Shown piece after piece: positions 17,373 through 27,342 of a stretch of 64,000 nucleotides of DNA (the first letter of the stretch is position 1; each line of letters begins with the position of its first letter). The position numbers and the translations under genes were made by a program. The stretch spans positions 1,302,001 to 1,366,000 of the forward strand of contig NZ_LT960612.1 in NCBI RefSeq assembly GCF_900233005.1, read 5' to 3'. The notes beneath the pieces are model-generated. The model was not told the origin of the DNA. It searched no databases and was given only the letters and a program-made list of their open reading frames with translations. Origin of the DNA: Vibrio tapetis subsp. tapetis. GTDB lineage: Bacteria; Pseudomonadota; Gammaproteobacteria; Enterobacterales; Vibrionaceae.

Positions 17373-18188
17373 ATTCAATTCTATGTATCAATTAAATGCT
17401 CGCGTTCAAAGTTACAAAAGTGCCGTGTTTCAAAGACTGCTTTTGGTCAGCATGGTGCTGTGTGCCGGGTTAACGATGACGTCTGTACAGGCGAGCGACA
17501 ACGTTTCGGCCATGCTCAAACAGGCCGATGAATATCGACTCGATCAAGCATCAGCCAAAATCGTTTCAATTGTTCGCTTATACCAAGATGGTGAGCTTGA
17601 TAAAACACAAAAGTATCATGTTTATTCAAGGCCAGAACGTGAGTCACTTGTTGTGTTCAAGTCCAAAGTTGAAGCCGGACAAAAAATGCTGATGCTAGCG
17701 GATAACTATTGGTTAGTGATGCCTAAAAGTCGCCGTCCTATACGCATTACCGCCATGCAGAAACTATTAGGTGAAGCGTCGGTCGAGACATATCCACCTT
17801 AACGTGGAGCGAAGACTATCAAGGCACATTGGTCGCAACTGAGCGAGTCGAAATTGAAACGGGAAAACCGATCCAAGCGATAAAGCTGCATTTAGTCTCG
17901 ACCACAAAAGGCGCGAGTTATCACAAAATTGACCTATGGATCACCGAAGATAACTACTTCCCTATAAAAGCGGACTTATATCTTCGTTCGGGAAAAATGG
18001 CAAAACAAGCGAGGTTTGAGCAAGGCAAGCGTAATGGACAACTTGCCGTTACCGCGATGACATTGCAAGACAGCATTCAACCAAGCAAAAAAACCGTCAT
18101 TGAATATCAATCCATTATGCAAGTAGAGCTAGAAGACAAGTACTACAACCCGTCATATCTCGTTCGTAATACGGTATCGGAGTTATAG
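17365..18188 (+). pseudogene. LolA-like outer-membrane lipoprotein-sorting protein, frameshifted
   Basis: The gene starts at 17365 inside the end of the permease gene and encodes a signal peptide ending near SVQA-SDN, then a LolA-like beta sheet protein (QASAKIVSIVRLYQDG, VVFKSKVEAGQKMLMLADNYWLVMP). The frame breaks near 17783-17786: the first frame stops after GEASVETYPP, while the other frame continues as STLTWSEDYQGTLVATE and reads to the stop at 18188. Restoring one base gives a single protein of about 273 residues, normal for COG2834-like carriers. It would ferry a lipid or lipoprotein from the ABC machine to the outer membrane. As written it is broken, by mutation or sequencing error. 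Confidence 0.8.
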
Positions 18189-19484
18189 ATGAAACGTTGG
18201 CCTTTGCTACTCGCTTTTGTGTCTTCTCCATTCGCTCTGACAACAGCATGGGCGGGCGATATTTCCTTTAATTGGGATTGGATGATCAGCGCACAACACA
18301 ATAGCGTTAACGAACAAGCGCAGTATTTCCCCGATAATCGATCCAGCGATGGGTCAATAAGTGGCCTACTGGACTTAGAAGTGATGGGGCAACAGTGGGT
18401 AGGTTTGGCCGCAATCAAAGCCAACGATCTTTATCACTCAGACAACGCGAACTCTGTTTCGAGTGAAGTGATCCTACGGGAGCTATTTTGGCAAGGTAGC
18501 GTAGAGGTGGCGGATACGTCCATTGATATTACAGCGGGAAAGATGAGATTGGATTGGGGCGTCGGGTACGGTTATCGCCCACTGGACTTATTTAAACCAT
18601 ATCGACGTAACCCCATTGGCATTCAAGTTGAAGAGGGAGCCGGCGTTTTGAGCTTTTCTCATTTTGATGCAACGGGCGAATGGACATTACTCGCCACTGA
18701 TTCATCATGGACAAGCCAAGAGATGACAGACCTTGAAGATGCAAAAAAGCAAAAAGGTATCGGGGTTCGTCGGTATGGCTTAACGGGAGACAGCGAGTAT
18801 CAGTTGATCGCTTATTACGATGATGTAAGAAAAGGATTGGTTGGCGCAAGCTTAGTGTCGGTCGTGGATGCATCGTGGGAATTTCATGGTTCCGTAGTCT
18901 ACCAAAATGAATACGTTGGGTATCATTTTCCAACGTCGGCGTCACTGTATAGTGTGCCAGAAATAAGAAGTGAAATAGGAGCATTGCAGGCTCTTGTCGG
19001 TCTAACTTGGGCAAGCGAAACGGGTCACAATATTGTGCTTGAGTATTGGTACGATAGCCGTGCATGGAGCGATAATCAGTGGCAGAAAAATCATCATAAC
19101 AGCCAGTTGCTGAGGCAGAACAGGAATGCGTCCGATGTTCGGTACGGCTATGCCAATGGTTATCAGCAGGAAAACATCGTGCAGCACAATGTGATGTTGC
19201 ATTGGAGCTTTGATAGCTCGGGTTGGAGTCACTATAACTTGAGTGATTATGGGCTGAGTGCGGATGCATTGTCTTCACTGACTCCTTTAGTCGACCTGCT
19301 CTATTCACCCGAAGATTCAGGGGTGATTCTCACTCCGAAATTAACGTATGAATGGCTGAACACAGGGGTGACGCAATTTGAAACCGAACTTGCCGCACGT
19401 TTCTTGCTCGGAGATGAGCGATCGGCCTATCAAAATTTACCAGATAAGAATATGATTTTATTGAATCTTAAAGGACGGTTCTAA
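18189..19484 (+). CDS. Outer-membrane beta-barrel protein of the envelope operon
   Basis: A 431-residue protein with a signal peptide (MKRWPLLLAFVSSPFALTTAWA) and long alternating strands rich in Trp, Tyr and Phe, ending in LLNLKGRF with a terminal Phe. The segment MRLDWGVGYGYRPLDLFKPYRRNP resembles that of DUF1302/alginate-export-like barrels that partner LolA-like proteins in other bacteria. It follows the LolA-like gene with no gap and is followed directly by the sensor kinase. I infer it to be the outer-membrane terminus of the pathway; the cargo is unknown. Confidence 0.7.
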   Translation: MKRWPLLLAFVSSPFALTTAWAGDISFNWDWMISAQHNSVNEQAQYFPDNRSSDGSISGLLDLEVMGQQWVGLAAIKANDLYHSDNANSVSSEVILRELFWQGSVEVADTSIDITAGKMRLDWGVGYGYRPLDLFKPYRRNPIGIQVEEGAGVLSFSHFDATGEWTLLATDSSWTSQEMTDLEDAKKQKGIGVRRYGLTGDSEYQLIAYYDDVRKGLVGASLVSVVDASWEFHGSVVYQNEYVGYHFPTSASLYSVPEIRSEIGALQALVGLTWASETGHNIVLEYWYDSRAWSDNQWQKNHHNSQLLRQNRNASDVRYGYANGYQQENIVQHNVMLHWSFDSSGWSHYNLSDYGLSADALSSLTPLVDLLYSPEDSGVILTPKLTYEWLNTGVTQFETELAARFLLGDERSAYQNLPDKNMILLNLKGRF

Positions 19485-20564
19485 ATGGTGATGAAGTTTT
19501 CAATAAAAGATAAGTGGGTAAAAAGCGTTCTATTTACATCGCTATTTTGTGCCATCATTGCGTTTGCTACCATGCTCGTATGGCCATCTAGCTATTATGA
19601 TCACGCTCTCATTAGTTTCGGCTACGGTTACAGTGCAATTATTAGTGCTCGTATCATTACTTGGCGATTCCCAAGCCTCACTGCACGACAGACCGATGCG
19701 TTTAGTGTTATTGGTGCTTTGATCTTCGGATCACTTAACGCAGGGTGGTGGCTAGGCTATTTTCACGGCGATGAGAGTGCCGCAGGTATAGAGTCGGTCA
19801 TTATGCTTGGCGCCGTATTTACTGTGGCTTGTTTTTATTACTTTTATGCTCATGAGCAAAAAATCATGGCTGATAAAGAGCTTGAACGGTTAAAAAGAGT
19901 TCAGTCTGAGCAAGAAAAAGCCATTGTCTTAGGGGAACTAAAACAGCTACAAAGTCAGATAGAGCCCCATTTCCTGTTTAATACCCTAGCTAACATTAAT
20001 GTCCTGATCGAGCATGACCCGAGTAAAGCCCAACGGATGTTAACTCAGTTGACCGAATTGCTAAGAGCCACGTTGAAAAAAAACAGGACGCAACTTTCAA
20101 CGATTAAAGAAGAGTTGGATTTGGTTGCTGCCTACTTAGAAATACAGCAAATTCGGTTAGGTGACGATTTTACTTTTGATATCGAATGCGAAGACAAACT
20201 TGCAGGGTTAGCACTGCCTCCATTATTGCTTCAACCTTTGGTCGAGAACGCAGTACTGCATGGTGTTGAACCGTTGGCAGAGCGAGGGCACATTCACGTT
20301 TCGATTAAGCGAGAAATAGACAAATTGTGTGTACGTGTTTCTGATAATGGCCAAGGGCTGAACCCGGCCTCTCCCGCACATAAACCTGGTGGGAATGGCA
20401 TTGGATTACAGAACGTAAGAGAGAGATTGACGGCGTTGTTTGAAGCCGACGCTAACTTGCAGATTAAAGAAAACCCGCTCAAGGGCGTGACGTCTCAAAT
20501 TTGTATTGGGATTCCATCGATGGAAACACTTTCCAAAAATAAGCATGACAAAAAAACACTTTAA
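19485..20564 (+). CDS. LytS/AlgZ-type sensor histidine kinase
   Basis: A 359-residue membrane kinase. Four hydrophobic segments lie within residues 15-130, followed by a short coiled linker and the His_kinase (PF06580) domain with the phospho-acceptor in SQIEPHFLFNTLANIN (around residue 166). The ATP-binding part shows LVENAVLHGVEP and SDNGQGL, then GNGIGLQNVRERL. Its partner is the LytTR regulator immediately downstream. The start codon follows the barrel gene's stop directly, so it belongs to the same transcript, and the system likely senses the state of the envelope process encoded upstream. Confidence 0.88.
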   Translation: MVMKFSIKDKWVKSVLFTSLFCAIIAFATMLVWPSSYYDHALISFGYGYSAIISARIITWRFPSLTARQTDAFSVIGALIFGSLNAGWWLGYFHGDESAAGIESVIMLGAVFTVACFYYFYAHEQKIMADKELERLKRVQSEQEKAIVLGELKQLQSQIEPHFLFNTLANINVLIEHDPSKAQRMLTQLTELLRATLKKNRTQLSTIKEELDLVAAYLEIQQIRLGDDFTFDIECEDKLAGLALPPLLLQPLVENAVLHGVEPLAERGHIHVSIKREIDKLCVRVSDNGQGLNPASPAHKPGGNGIGLQNVRERLTALFEADANLQIKENPLKGVTSQICIGIPSMETLSKNKHDKKTL

Positions 20565-20573
20565 GGGACAAGG

Positions 20574-21361
20574 ATGCCTTCCAATATGATCACTGCCGTT
20601 ATTGCCGACGACGAGCCATTGTTGCTTCATCATTTGAATAAGCTATTGGGGGAGGCGTGGCCGCAACTTAATGTAGTGGCAAAAGCGAGTGACGGAAAAA
20701 TTGCCTTTGATGCGATCTTGGAACAAGAGCCAGACGTGGTTTTTCTGGATATCCGAATGCCCAACTTAGATGGTATTACGCTTGCAAAAAAATCAGTAAG
20801 CTTAATAAGGTTCCCTATATTGTATTTACGACCGCCTATGATGAGTATGCGGTTCAGGCGTTTGAACACAGCGCAGTCGACTACCTCTTAAAGCCATTAT
20901 CTGAAGACAGACTTTACCAAGCTTGCCTCAAGCTCCAGCAGCGGATTGAGGCAGGTTTACCTCGTAATATTCCAGATGTTTCTGCGCTAGTAGAGCAGTT
21001 GCAGCAAGCCAATAAAGAGGCTCCCAAAGAAGTACTTCATTGGATAAGAGCGACAAAAGGCGAAGAAATACATCTAGTTCCGTGTGATGAGGTTTGTTAT
21101 TTCAAAGCAGAAGATAAGTACATTTCTTTGTTTACACGTCAAGGTACACAATTTAACGAATATTTAATTCGCACGTCATTAAAAGATTTATTGAGCCAGT
21201 TAGATGACGAACTATTTTGGCAAATTCATCGTTCTACTATCGTGAATGTGCGGAAAGTCGAAAAAGTAAAAAAAGATTTTACAGGTAAAATGCACGTGAA
21301 AATTGCAGACAGACAGTTACCAGTAAGCCGCGCCTGCCAAGTGTTATTCAAAGGTATGTGA
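20574..21361 (+). pseudogene. LytTR-family response regulator, frameshifted in an A run
   Basis: The first part is a receiver domain with acidic pocket ADDEP and phospho-acceptor [12 protein letters not shown]. The frame breaks at a run of seven A at 20785-20791; with eight A the frame would continue as [36 protein letters not shown], which is the expected second half of a receiver. The LytTR DNA-binding domain then follows (RATKGEEIHLVPCDEVCYFKAEDKYISLF, IHRSTIVNVRKV) and ends at 21361. The restored protein would be about 262 residues, the family's length. It pairs with the kinase just upstream. A homopolymer indel is a classic sequencing error, so the gene may be intact in reality. Confidence 0.85.
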
Positions 21362-21575
21362 TTTCATATAAGTGTGAGTAACTTCTCCTTTGTGGTTTTA
21401 TGTTGAATCTATTTGGTGTTTGAGGTTTTTTTACTTGTTTTATGTGCGGCTTTCACATCACAGAAACAATCTGACACATTTATTTACTAAGCTAATTGCA
21501 GTAACTTTAGGAATATAGCAGTCGTATAGACACCTCTTGCTGCGAGTTGCAGCCTTAATAATAGTGGTTTAGTGA

Positions 21576-22703
21576 ATGAAAAAAACAATGCTTAGTCTCG
21601 CGGTTGCGAGCTCTCTAATTCTCGTTGGTTGTGGTGAATCTGCTACCGGATCAAAAGGACAAGGAGCTGCGCCTCTTGTTGAAGCAGTGGCTACGCAAGT
21701 CGTTGAGCACCAACAAAGTAAAAGTTATGTTGGTCGAGCAACAGCAGTCGAAGATACTGATATTATTGCGCAAGTCTCGGGTTATCTCGAAGCGAGACTG
21801 TTTACCGAAGGTCAAATGGTAGAAAAGGGCGATTTATTGTATCAAATTGAACCGGCACCTTTTCAAGCGCAAGTTGCAACAGCAAAAGCGGCGGTTGCTC
21901 AAGCCAATGCTAATTTGAAAAAGTCTCAAATGGACTTTAAACGTGGTAAGAACCTACTGCCTAAAGGCAACATTTCTCAGTCAGAATTCGATTCATTGAC
22001 CGCCAAGTTACTTAGCGCAGAAGCCGAAGTTGAAGCGAGCAAAGCTCAACTCACCATCGCAGAAGTCAACCTATCCCACACAACCATCGTTGCTCCATTT
22101 GCTGGCCGTATTAGCGACAGTGAAGTGAGTACGGGTGATTTACTCTCTCCCTCTTCAGGTGTATTAACCACTCTGGTTAGCTTAGACCCAATTCATGCGT
22201 CTTTTAACGTGAGTGAGCGTGAGCGTATCCAGTTTGGCATGGATCGTATTAAGGGAAGCGGTGAAGGAACGGCGAATGCTTTAGAAGTGGTTGTTATGCT
22301 AGAAAACGGCGAAGCCTATGAGCATAAAGGAACATTAGACTTCGTTTCAAACCGTATCGACGTTAAAACAGGGACCATTGCACTGAGAGCTATCGTGCCA
22401 AACCCTGAGCAAGTGTTGTTACCGGGCCAGCATATTAAAATTGCTATTCAAGAAAAAGCACCGACAGACGTCGTTGTTATACCAAGACGCGCAGTTCAAA
22501 GTGATTTAGAAGGCGACTTTGTCATGGTTATCGCTGATGGCAATGTCGCAGAGCGCCGAAATGTAGAGATGGGACGTCAATTAGAAGAGGGCATCATTAT
22601 TTCAGAAGGGCTGAACCCAGACGAAGTGGTGATCATAAAAGGTTTACAGCGAGTGCGTAACGGCTCCCCTGTAACACTCAACGAATCAGCAGACGCTAAG
22701 TAA
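21576..22703 (+). CDS. RND efflux periplasmic adaptor (membrane fusion lipoprotein)
   Basis: A 375-residue AcrA-type adaptor linking the inner-membrane pump to an outer-membrane channel. The signal peptide ends in the lipobox LVGC, so Cys19 is lipidated. The lipoyl halves ([34 protein letters not shown] region at about residues 60-95 and the later [14 protein letters not shown] part) flank a helical hairpin rich in Ala, Lys and Gln. The C-terminal region includes [11 protein letters not shown] and VVIPRRAVQ. It is 10 bases upstream of the RND pump gene in one operon. No outer-membrane channel gene follows, so a TolC encoded elsewhere must be used. Confidence 0.92.
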   Translation: MKKTMLSLAVASSLILVGCGESATGSKGQGAAPLVEAVATQVVEHQQSKSYVGRATAVEDTDIIAQVSGYLEARLFTEGQMVEKGDLLYQIEPAPFQAQVATAKAAVAQANANLKKSQMDFKRGKNLLPKGNISQSEFDSLTAKLLSAEAEVEASKAQLTIAEVNLSHTTIVAPFAGRISDSEVSTGDLLSPSSGVLTTLVSLDPIHASFNVSERERIQFGMDRIKGSGEGTANALEVVVMLENGEAYEHKGTLDFVSNRIDVKTGTIALRAIVPNPEQVLLPGQHIKIAIQEKAPTDVVVIPRRAVQSDLEGDFVMVIADGNVAERRNVEMGRQLEEGIIISEGLNPDEVVIIKGLQRVRNGSPVTLNESADAK

Positions 22704-22713
22704 AGGGCTCTCT

Positions 22714-25700
22714 ATGTTAAGTCGCTTTTTTATCCAGCGCCCCAAATTTGCGCTGGTGATATCCATCATCTTATCGCTTGCGGGTGCCATCTCTTTGATG
22801 GTGCTACCAATAGCGGAATACCCACAAATAAGCCCTCCGTCGGTTAACGTTACTGCTTACTTTACAGGTGCAAGTGCAGAAGTCGTCGAAGAGGCCATTG
22901 CAGACCCCATAGAAACATCGGTTAATGGCGTTGAAAACATGATCTATATGTCTTCAAAAAGCGCAAACGATGGTTCTTACTCGTTAAACGTGACGTTTGA
23001 TGTGGGCACCGATCCAGATATGGCTCTGGTCAACGTGCAAAACCGAGTCTCTCAAATTGAGTCGAAGTTACCTGAAGACGTAAGAAAAGTCGGCGTAACG
23101 GTTTCTAAGAACTCCCCAGACATGTTGATGGTGTTGAACTTCTATTCACCTGACGGCAAGTACGATGACAAGTTCTTGATGAACTACGTAAACCTAAACA
23201 TTAAGGATCAACTGGCGCGTGTTAAAGGCATCAGTGGCGTTAATGTGTTGGGTGGTGGTGAGTTTGCCATGCGAGTCTGGTTAGACCCTGAGAAAATGTC
23301 GAATCTAGGCTTAACCACGACGGATGTTTATGCTGCGCTTGCAGAGCAAAACGTGCAGGTTGCCGCGGGTAAAATTGGTGCCGCGCCCTACGCTGACCCA
23401 CAAGAAGTTCAATTTAACCTTGTGACTAAAGGTCGACTTGAGTCTGTTGAAGAATTCCAGAACGTTATGCTGCGTGCTAACAACGATGGCTCGGCTGTGT
23501 ATCTTCAAGATGTGGCTCGTGTAGAACTGGGTAAAAAATCCTACGACGGTGCAGGCCAGTTCCGTGGTCAAGATGCCGCAGTTGTTATCCTTTCACTACA
23601 AAGTGGTGCGAACGCACTGGAAAGTGGTGAATTGGTGATGGCTCGTTTGGCTGAAATGGAAAAAACATTTCCAGATGACATGTCCTACGAAACCAGTTAC
23701 GACACAACCTTGTTTGTTGCTGAGTCAATCAAAGGCGTAGTGGTAACGCTGATTCAAGCCATCTTGCTTGTTATCGCCGTGACTTACATGTTCTTGGGCA
23801 GCGCTCGTGCAACGCTTATTCCTGTATTTGCTATTCCGGTGTCTTTGATTGGTACATTCTCAATCATGCTTGTGACTGGCTTTACGATTAACACTGTGAC
23901 CTTGTTTGGCTTGATACTGGCCATCGGTATCGTGGTGGATGATGCCATATTGGTTATCGAAAACGTCGATACCATTATGCGAAAAGACCCTAGTATCACG
24001 CCACGTAAAGCAACACTCATGGCAATGAAAGAAGTAACAGGGCCAATTGTTACCTCTACACTGGTATTGCTAGCGGTATTCATACCTGTAGCTATGCTGC
24101 CGGGCATTACTGGCATCATGTATCGACAGTTTGCTTTGACTATCTGTATCGCAGTGGTTATTTCATCCATCAACGCATTAACATTGTCACCTGCTGTTTG
24201 TTCTTTAGTACTAAAGCAGGGTGGCGGCAACACCGCTCGTTGGTTTGAAATGTTTAACCGCGGCTTAGATAAAGTGACTAACCGTTATGGTCAGGTTGCG
24301 GGTTTCTTAGTTCGCAAAACCGTTATCGTGGTCGCTTTATTTGGTTTAGCGATGGGTGCGTTGGCTTGGATGGCAAACACCACATCAACGGCGTTTGTAC
24401 CGCAAGAAGACAAAGGCATCATGCTGGTTAACATTCAGCTGCCAGATTCTGCGTCTCTGTCTCGTACTGAAATAGTGGCAGAGCAACTGAAAGAAATCGT
24501 TGAACAAGAACCCGGTGTTGAAGCCGTAACGGTAGCAACGGGTTATGCGTTTATGACAGGTGCTTCGGCATCAAACGGCGCGTCAATGTTTGTTAAGCTC
24601 AAAGATTGGGAAACACGCGGCAATATGGAGGGTGATAACTCCTCGTTTGCTATCACGCGTCGTGTTAATGCAAGAGCGGCATCAGAAGTGCCTGAAGCCG
24701 TCGTGTTCGCTTTAGGGGCGCCAGCTGTTCCTGGTATGGGCGCTGCTTCAGGCTTCGAATTTGTGTTGGAAGACACATTAGGACGTAGCCGTAGCGATCT
24801 TGCTCAAGTGATGGGTGAGGTGATTCAAAAAGCTTCAGCGCAACCTGAAATTGCTTACGCATTCAGTACATTCCGTGCCAACGTACCGCACTACTATGTC
24901 GACATTGATCGTGAAAAAGCCAAGCAACTTGGTATTGCTTTAGGCGATATTTTCCAAACGTTGCAAGGCAACTTAGGTTCAATGTACGTCAACGACTTCA
25001 CCATGTTTGGTAAGAGCTTCCGTGTGACCATGCAAGCCGATGCGGAATACCGTACAGGTATGGATGATCTTGGTCATTTCAATGTTCGCTCTTCATCAGG
25101 TGAAATGATTCCATTAAGCACGCTAGTTACCTTCGACCAAGTGTTCGAACCTGATGTTGCATGGCGCTATAACATGTATCGCTCTGCGGTAATTCAAGGT
25201 GAACCGGCTCCGGGTTACTCAAGTGGTGATGCCATTGCTGCAATGGAACGTGTGGCGAAAGAAGTGCTACCAAACGGTTATCAACACGAATGGACAGGTA
25301 TGGCTTACCAAGAAATTCAAGCAGGTAGCCAAGCAATTTACGCGTTTGCTCTTGCCTTGATTTTCATTTACTTGTTCATGGTGGCTCAGTACGAAAGTTG
25401 GACCATTCCACTCGCGATCATCTTGGTCGTTCCAGTGGCAACATTGGGGTCCTTCTTGGCTCTAAACCTAACCGGTATACCGCTTAACCTATATGCACAG
25501 ATAGGGTTGGTTCTGCTGATTGCAATGGCCGCGAAAAATGCCATTTTGATTGTAGAATTTGCGAAGCAAGAGCGGGAAGAGAAAGAAGTCCCGATAGATG
25601 AAGCGGCAGTGAAAGGCGGGGAACTGCGTTTCCGCGCTGTAAACATGACGTCTTGGTCGTTCATCTTAGGCATCATGCCATTGGTGTTTGCATCAGGTGC

Positions 25701-25866
25701 TGGCTACATCAGCCAGAACTCACTGGGTATTTCCTTAACCGGTGGCCTGTTATGTGTGTTACTTGCTGGTACGTTCTTGATTCCTAGCTTCTACGCGATG
25801 GTTCAACGTAAACGTGAGGTCTACCATGGCGGCAGTACCAAACTGCAAGATATCGACGACGAATAG
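22714..25866 (+). CDS. RND multidrug efflux pump, AcrB/HAE1 family
   Basis: A 1050-residue inner-membrane proton-driven pump of the hydrophobe/amphiphile efflux family. It starts [20 protein letters not shown], the typical first helix, and has two large periplasmic loops and twelve expected helices. The proton-relay aspartates are present in [14 protein letters not shown] (near residue 407), and the second-half motif [14 protein letters not shown] is intact. Length matches AcrB. Partners are the adaptor just upstream and an unlinked outer-membrane channel. Vibrio genomes carry several such pumps; I cannot say which one this is, so I give no symbol. Confidence 0.93.
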   Translation: MLSRFFIQRPKFALVISIILSLAGAISLMVLPIAEYPQISPPSVNVTAYFTGASAEVVEEAIADPIETSVNGVENMIYMSSKSANDGSYSLNVTFDVGTDPDMALVNVQNRVSQIESKLPEDVRKVGVTVSKNSPDMLMVLNFYSPDGKYDDKFLMNYVNLNIKDQLARVKGISGVNVLGGGEFAMRVWLDPEKMSNLGLTTTDVYAALAEQNVQVAAGKIGAAPYADPQEVQFNLVTKGRLESVEEFQNVMLRANNDGSAVYLQDVARVELGKKSYDGAGQFRGQDAAVVILSLQSGANALESGELVMARLAEMEKTFPDDMSYETSYDTTLFVAESIKGVVVTLIQAILLVIAVTYMFLGSARATLIPVFAIPVSLIGTFSIMLVTGFTINTVTLFGLILAIGIVVDDAILVIENVDTIMRKDPSITPRKATLMAMKEVTGPIVTSTLVLLAVFIPVAMLPGITGIMYRQFALTICIAVVISSINALTLSPAVCSLVLKQGGGNTARWFEMFNRGLDKVTNRYGQVAGFLVRKTVIVVALFGLAMGALAWMANTTSTAFVPQEDKGIMLVNIQLPDSASLSRTEIVAEQLKEIVEQEPGVEAVTVATGYAFMTGASASNGASMFVKLKDWETRGNMEGDNSSFAITRRVNARAASEVPEAVVFALGAPAVPGMGAASGFEFVLEDTLGRSRSDLAQVMGEVIQKASAQPEIAYAFSTFRANVPHYYVDIDREKAKQLGIALGDIFQTLQGNLGSMYVNDFTMFGKSFRVTMQADAEYRTGMDDLGHFNVRSSSGEMIPLSTLVTFDQVFEPDVAWRYNMYRSAVIQGEPAPGYSSGDAIAAMERVAKEVLPNGYQHEWTGMAYQEIQAGSQAIYAFALALIFIYLFMVAQYESWTIPLAIILVVPVATLGSFLALNLTGIPLNLYAQIGLVLLIAMAAKNAILIVEFAKQEREEKEVPIDEAAVKGGELRFRAVNMTSWSFILGIMPLVFASGAGYISQNSLGISLTGGLLCVLLAGTFLIPSFYAMVQRKREVYHGGSTKLQDIDDE

Positions 25867-25895
25867 TCACGCGAGTTTACTATAAGCTAATACTA

Positions 25896-25923
25896 AAGGC
25901 TCTGCGCATTGCAGGGCCTTTAT
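25896..25923 (+). terminator. Intrinsic terminator after the RND operon
   Basis: AAGGCTCTGC (25896-25905) pairs with GCAGGGCCTT (25911-25920) with one G-T wobble and runs into TTTATT, 30 bases past the pump's stop. Confidence 0.75.
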
Positions 25924-25953
25924 TACGTTTAAACATCATGAACAGAGGTGTAA

Positions 25954-26388
25954 ATGAATAACCAAACAGCACTATTGCAGCTTTTTATGCGAGAAAGTGA
26001 TTCATGCCAAAACAGGTTATTGTCTGAGATGGAACTGGATTATTCGCTAGAAAACAGCCTGCCGTTTAAGCGATGGCTCGCTGAGAAAAGGCTCATTGTC
26101 GAAGAAGATGTTGAAAACACGCACTGGATTAAAACCTGCACAGGCGGTTACATTACCGAAGTGCAGTTTCATAAAGACGGGACGCTGGATGAATACCGTT
26201 TGTTCGATCGCTTCGCCACCTCTGGTACATGGTTGCTTGAAGATGGTATTCTTCACGTCTCTATCAAGAAGGGTGATAACACTTATACCTTTGCGGTTGT
26301 TGGTCATGGCGCGTTGAACATCCACTCTGCAGTGGAACACAAGAACCGCGACATTCATTCATACTTAAAACTGGCTCAAATTAGATAG
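25954..26388 (+). CDS. Hypothetical protein
   Basis: A 144-residue soluble protein with no signal peptide. The first third is helical and acidic (LQLFMRESDSCQNRLLSEMELDYSLEN); the rest is a beta-rich module (WIKTCTGGYITEVQFHKDGTLDEYRLFDRFATSGTWLLEDGILHVSI) like small lipocalin-type or DUF barrels, with repeated tryptophans and glycines. A ribosome site (AGAGG) precedes the ATG. I do not recognise the family. It stands between the RND operon and the VOC gene. Confidence 0.65.
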   Translation: MNNQTALLQLFMRESDSCQNRLLSEMELDYSLENSLPFKRWLAEKRLIVEEDVENTHWIKTCTGGYITEVQFHKDGTLDEYRLFDRFATSGTWLLEDGILHVSIKKGDNTYTFAVVGHGALNIHSAVEHKNRDIHSYLKLAQIR

Positions 26389-26513
26389 CGAGTTACTAAA
26401 TAACGGGTCGCTAAATAGCAGTCGCTCATCAGTAGTATCTCATGAGCAGTAGATACCAGAGCCACCTTGTTTTGAATCGCAACCGAGCCCGTCGACAAAA
26501 AGGAAATTCTAAC

Positions 26514-26933
26514 GTGCAACAGTCCATTATTCATATTGCCTTGGTCGTTAAAGACTACGATGAAGCGATTGATTTTTATGTCAACAAGTTAAAATTTGAA
26601 CTGGTCGAAGACAGCTACCAACCGGAGCAAGATAAACGTTGGGTTGTCGTTTCTCCTCCAGGTTCAAACGGCGTGACGCTATTGTTGGCCAAAGCGTCAA
26701 AACCGGAGCAACACGACTTTATCGGTAATCAGGCTGGTGGACGTGTATTTTTGTTTTTAAATACCGATGATTTTTGGCGTGATTACAACCGAATGGTAGC
26801 CGATGGCATCAACTTCGTGAGACCACCAGCAGAGCAAGATTATGGAACCGTTGCGGTGTTCGAGGATCTGTATGGGAACCTGTGGGATCTATTACAAATG
26901 AGCCCAGATCATCCGATGGCTTCAAGACGCTGA
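26514..26933 (+). CDS. VOC family protein (glyoxalase/bleomycin-resistance fold)
   Basis: A 139-residue protein starting at GTG 26514, chosen because AAGGAA lies 7 bases upstream and the sequence from VQQSIIHIALVVKDYDEAIDFYVNKL is the standard VOC N-terminus; an upstream in-frame ATG would add 24 poorly conserved residues. The second half has FLFLNTDDFWRDYNRMVADGINFVRPPAEQDYGTVAVFEDLYGNLWDLLQ, the usual closing motif with the metal-ligand glutamate. Enzymatic role unknown: VOC proteins include glyoxalases, dioxygenases and resistance binders. Confidence 0.82.
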   Translation: MQQSIIHIALVVKDYDEAIDFYVNKLKFELVEDSYQPEQDKRWVVVSPPGSNGVTLLLAKASKPEQHDFIGNQAGGRVFLFLNTDDFWRDYNRMVADGINFVRPPAEQDYGTVAVFEDLYGNLWDLLQMSPDHPMASRR

Positions 26934-26969
26934 TATTTTTGAGAAAACGGAAGTTGTAGAGGAAAAGCT

Positions 26970-27311
26970 GTGAAAAAAAGCGATAAGAAATTAGACAACC
27001 AAATACGTACTGAACTAACGGAACTATGTGACTTTGCAACAGAAACTTGCGAGGGTTTTACTTGGCTGACCCATTTAGTGGACTACAGCCGTTTCCCAAG
27101 CAGTTTAAAAATTGTATTCGTGTTTGATACGAACACCAATTTGGTTAGCTTTTCTGACAGCACTGCCGAGCAAGAACTGATGCGACAACTGGCTAAGCAA
27201 TTGTCGTTTATCAATATAACGCCTAAGGAGCTGCTTTCTCACGTACGCTATGATACCGAGGAAGCGTGCAGTAATGAACATCAAGGCAAATGGGCCAAAC
27301 GCCTTTCTTAA
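26970..27311 (+). CDS. Conserved hypothetical protein
   Basis: A 113-residue protein starting MKKSDKKLDNQIRTELTELCDFATETCEGFTWL, then an FPSSLKIVFVFDTNTNL strand and a helical end. Similar short proteins occur widely in Vibrio and relatives, some labelled as Fis-type regulators, but I see no helix-turn-helix to justify that name. It is 36 bases after the VOC gene and probably co-transcribed. Function unknown. Confidence 0.65.
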   Translation: MKKSDKKLDNQIRTELTELCDFATETCEGFTWLTHLVDYSRFPSSLKIVFVFDTNTNLVSFSDSTAEQELMRQLAKQLSFINITPKELLSHVRYDTEEACSNEHQGKWAKRLS

Positions 27312-27342
27312 GTCTCTGCCATTTTCAGCGGCATGGGCTAAA

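Noticed and set aside
18592..19308. Long minus-strand frame opposite the beta-barrel gene
   Set aside because: It is His/Ser-rich shadow sequence of a well-supported plus-strand gene in an operon.
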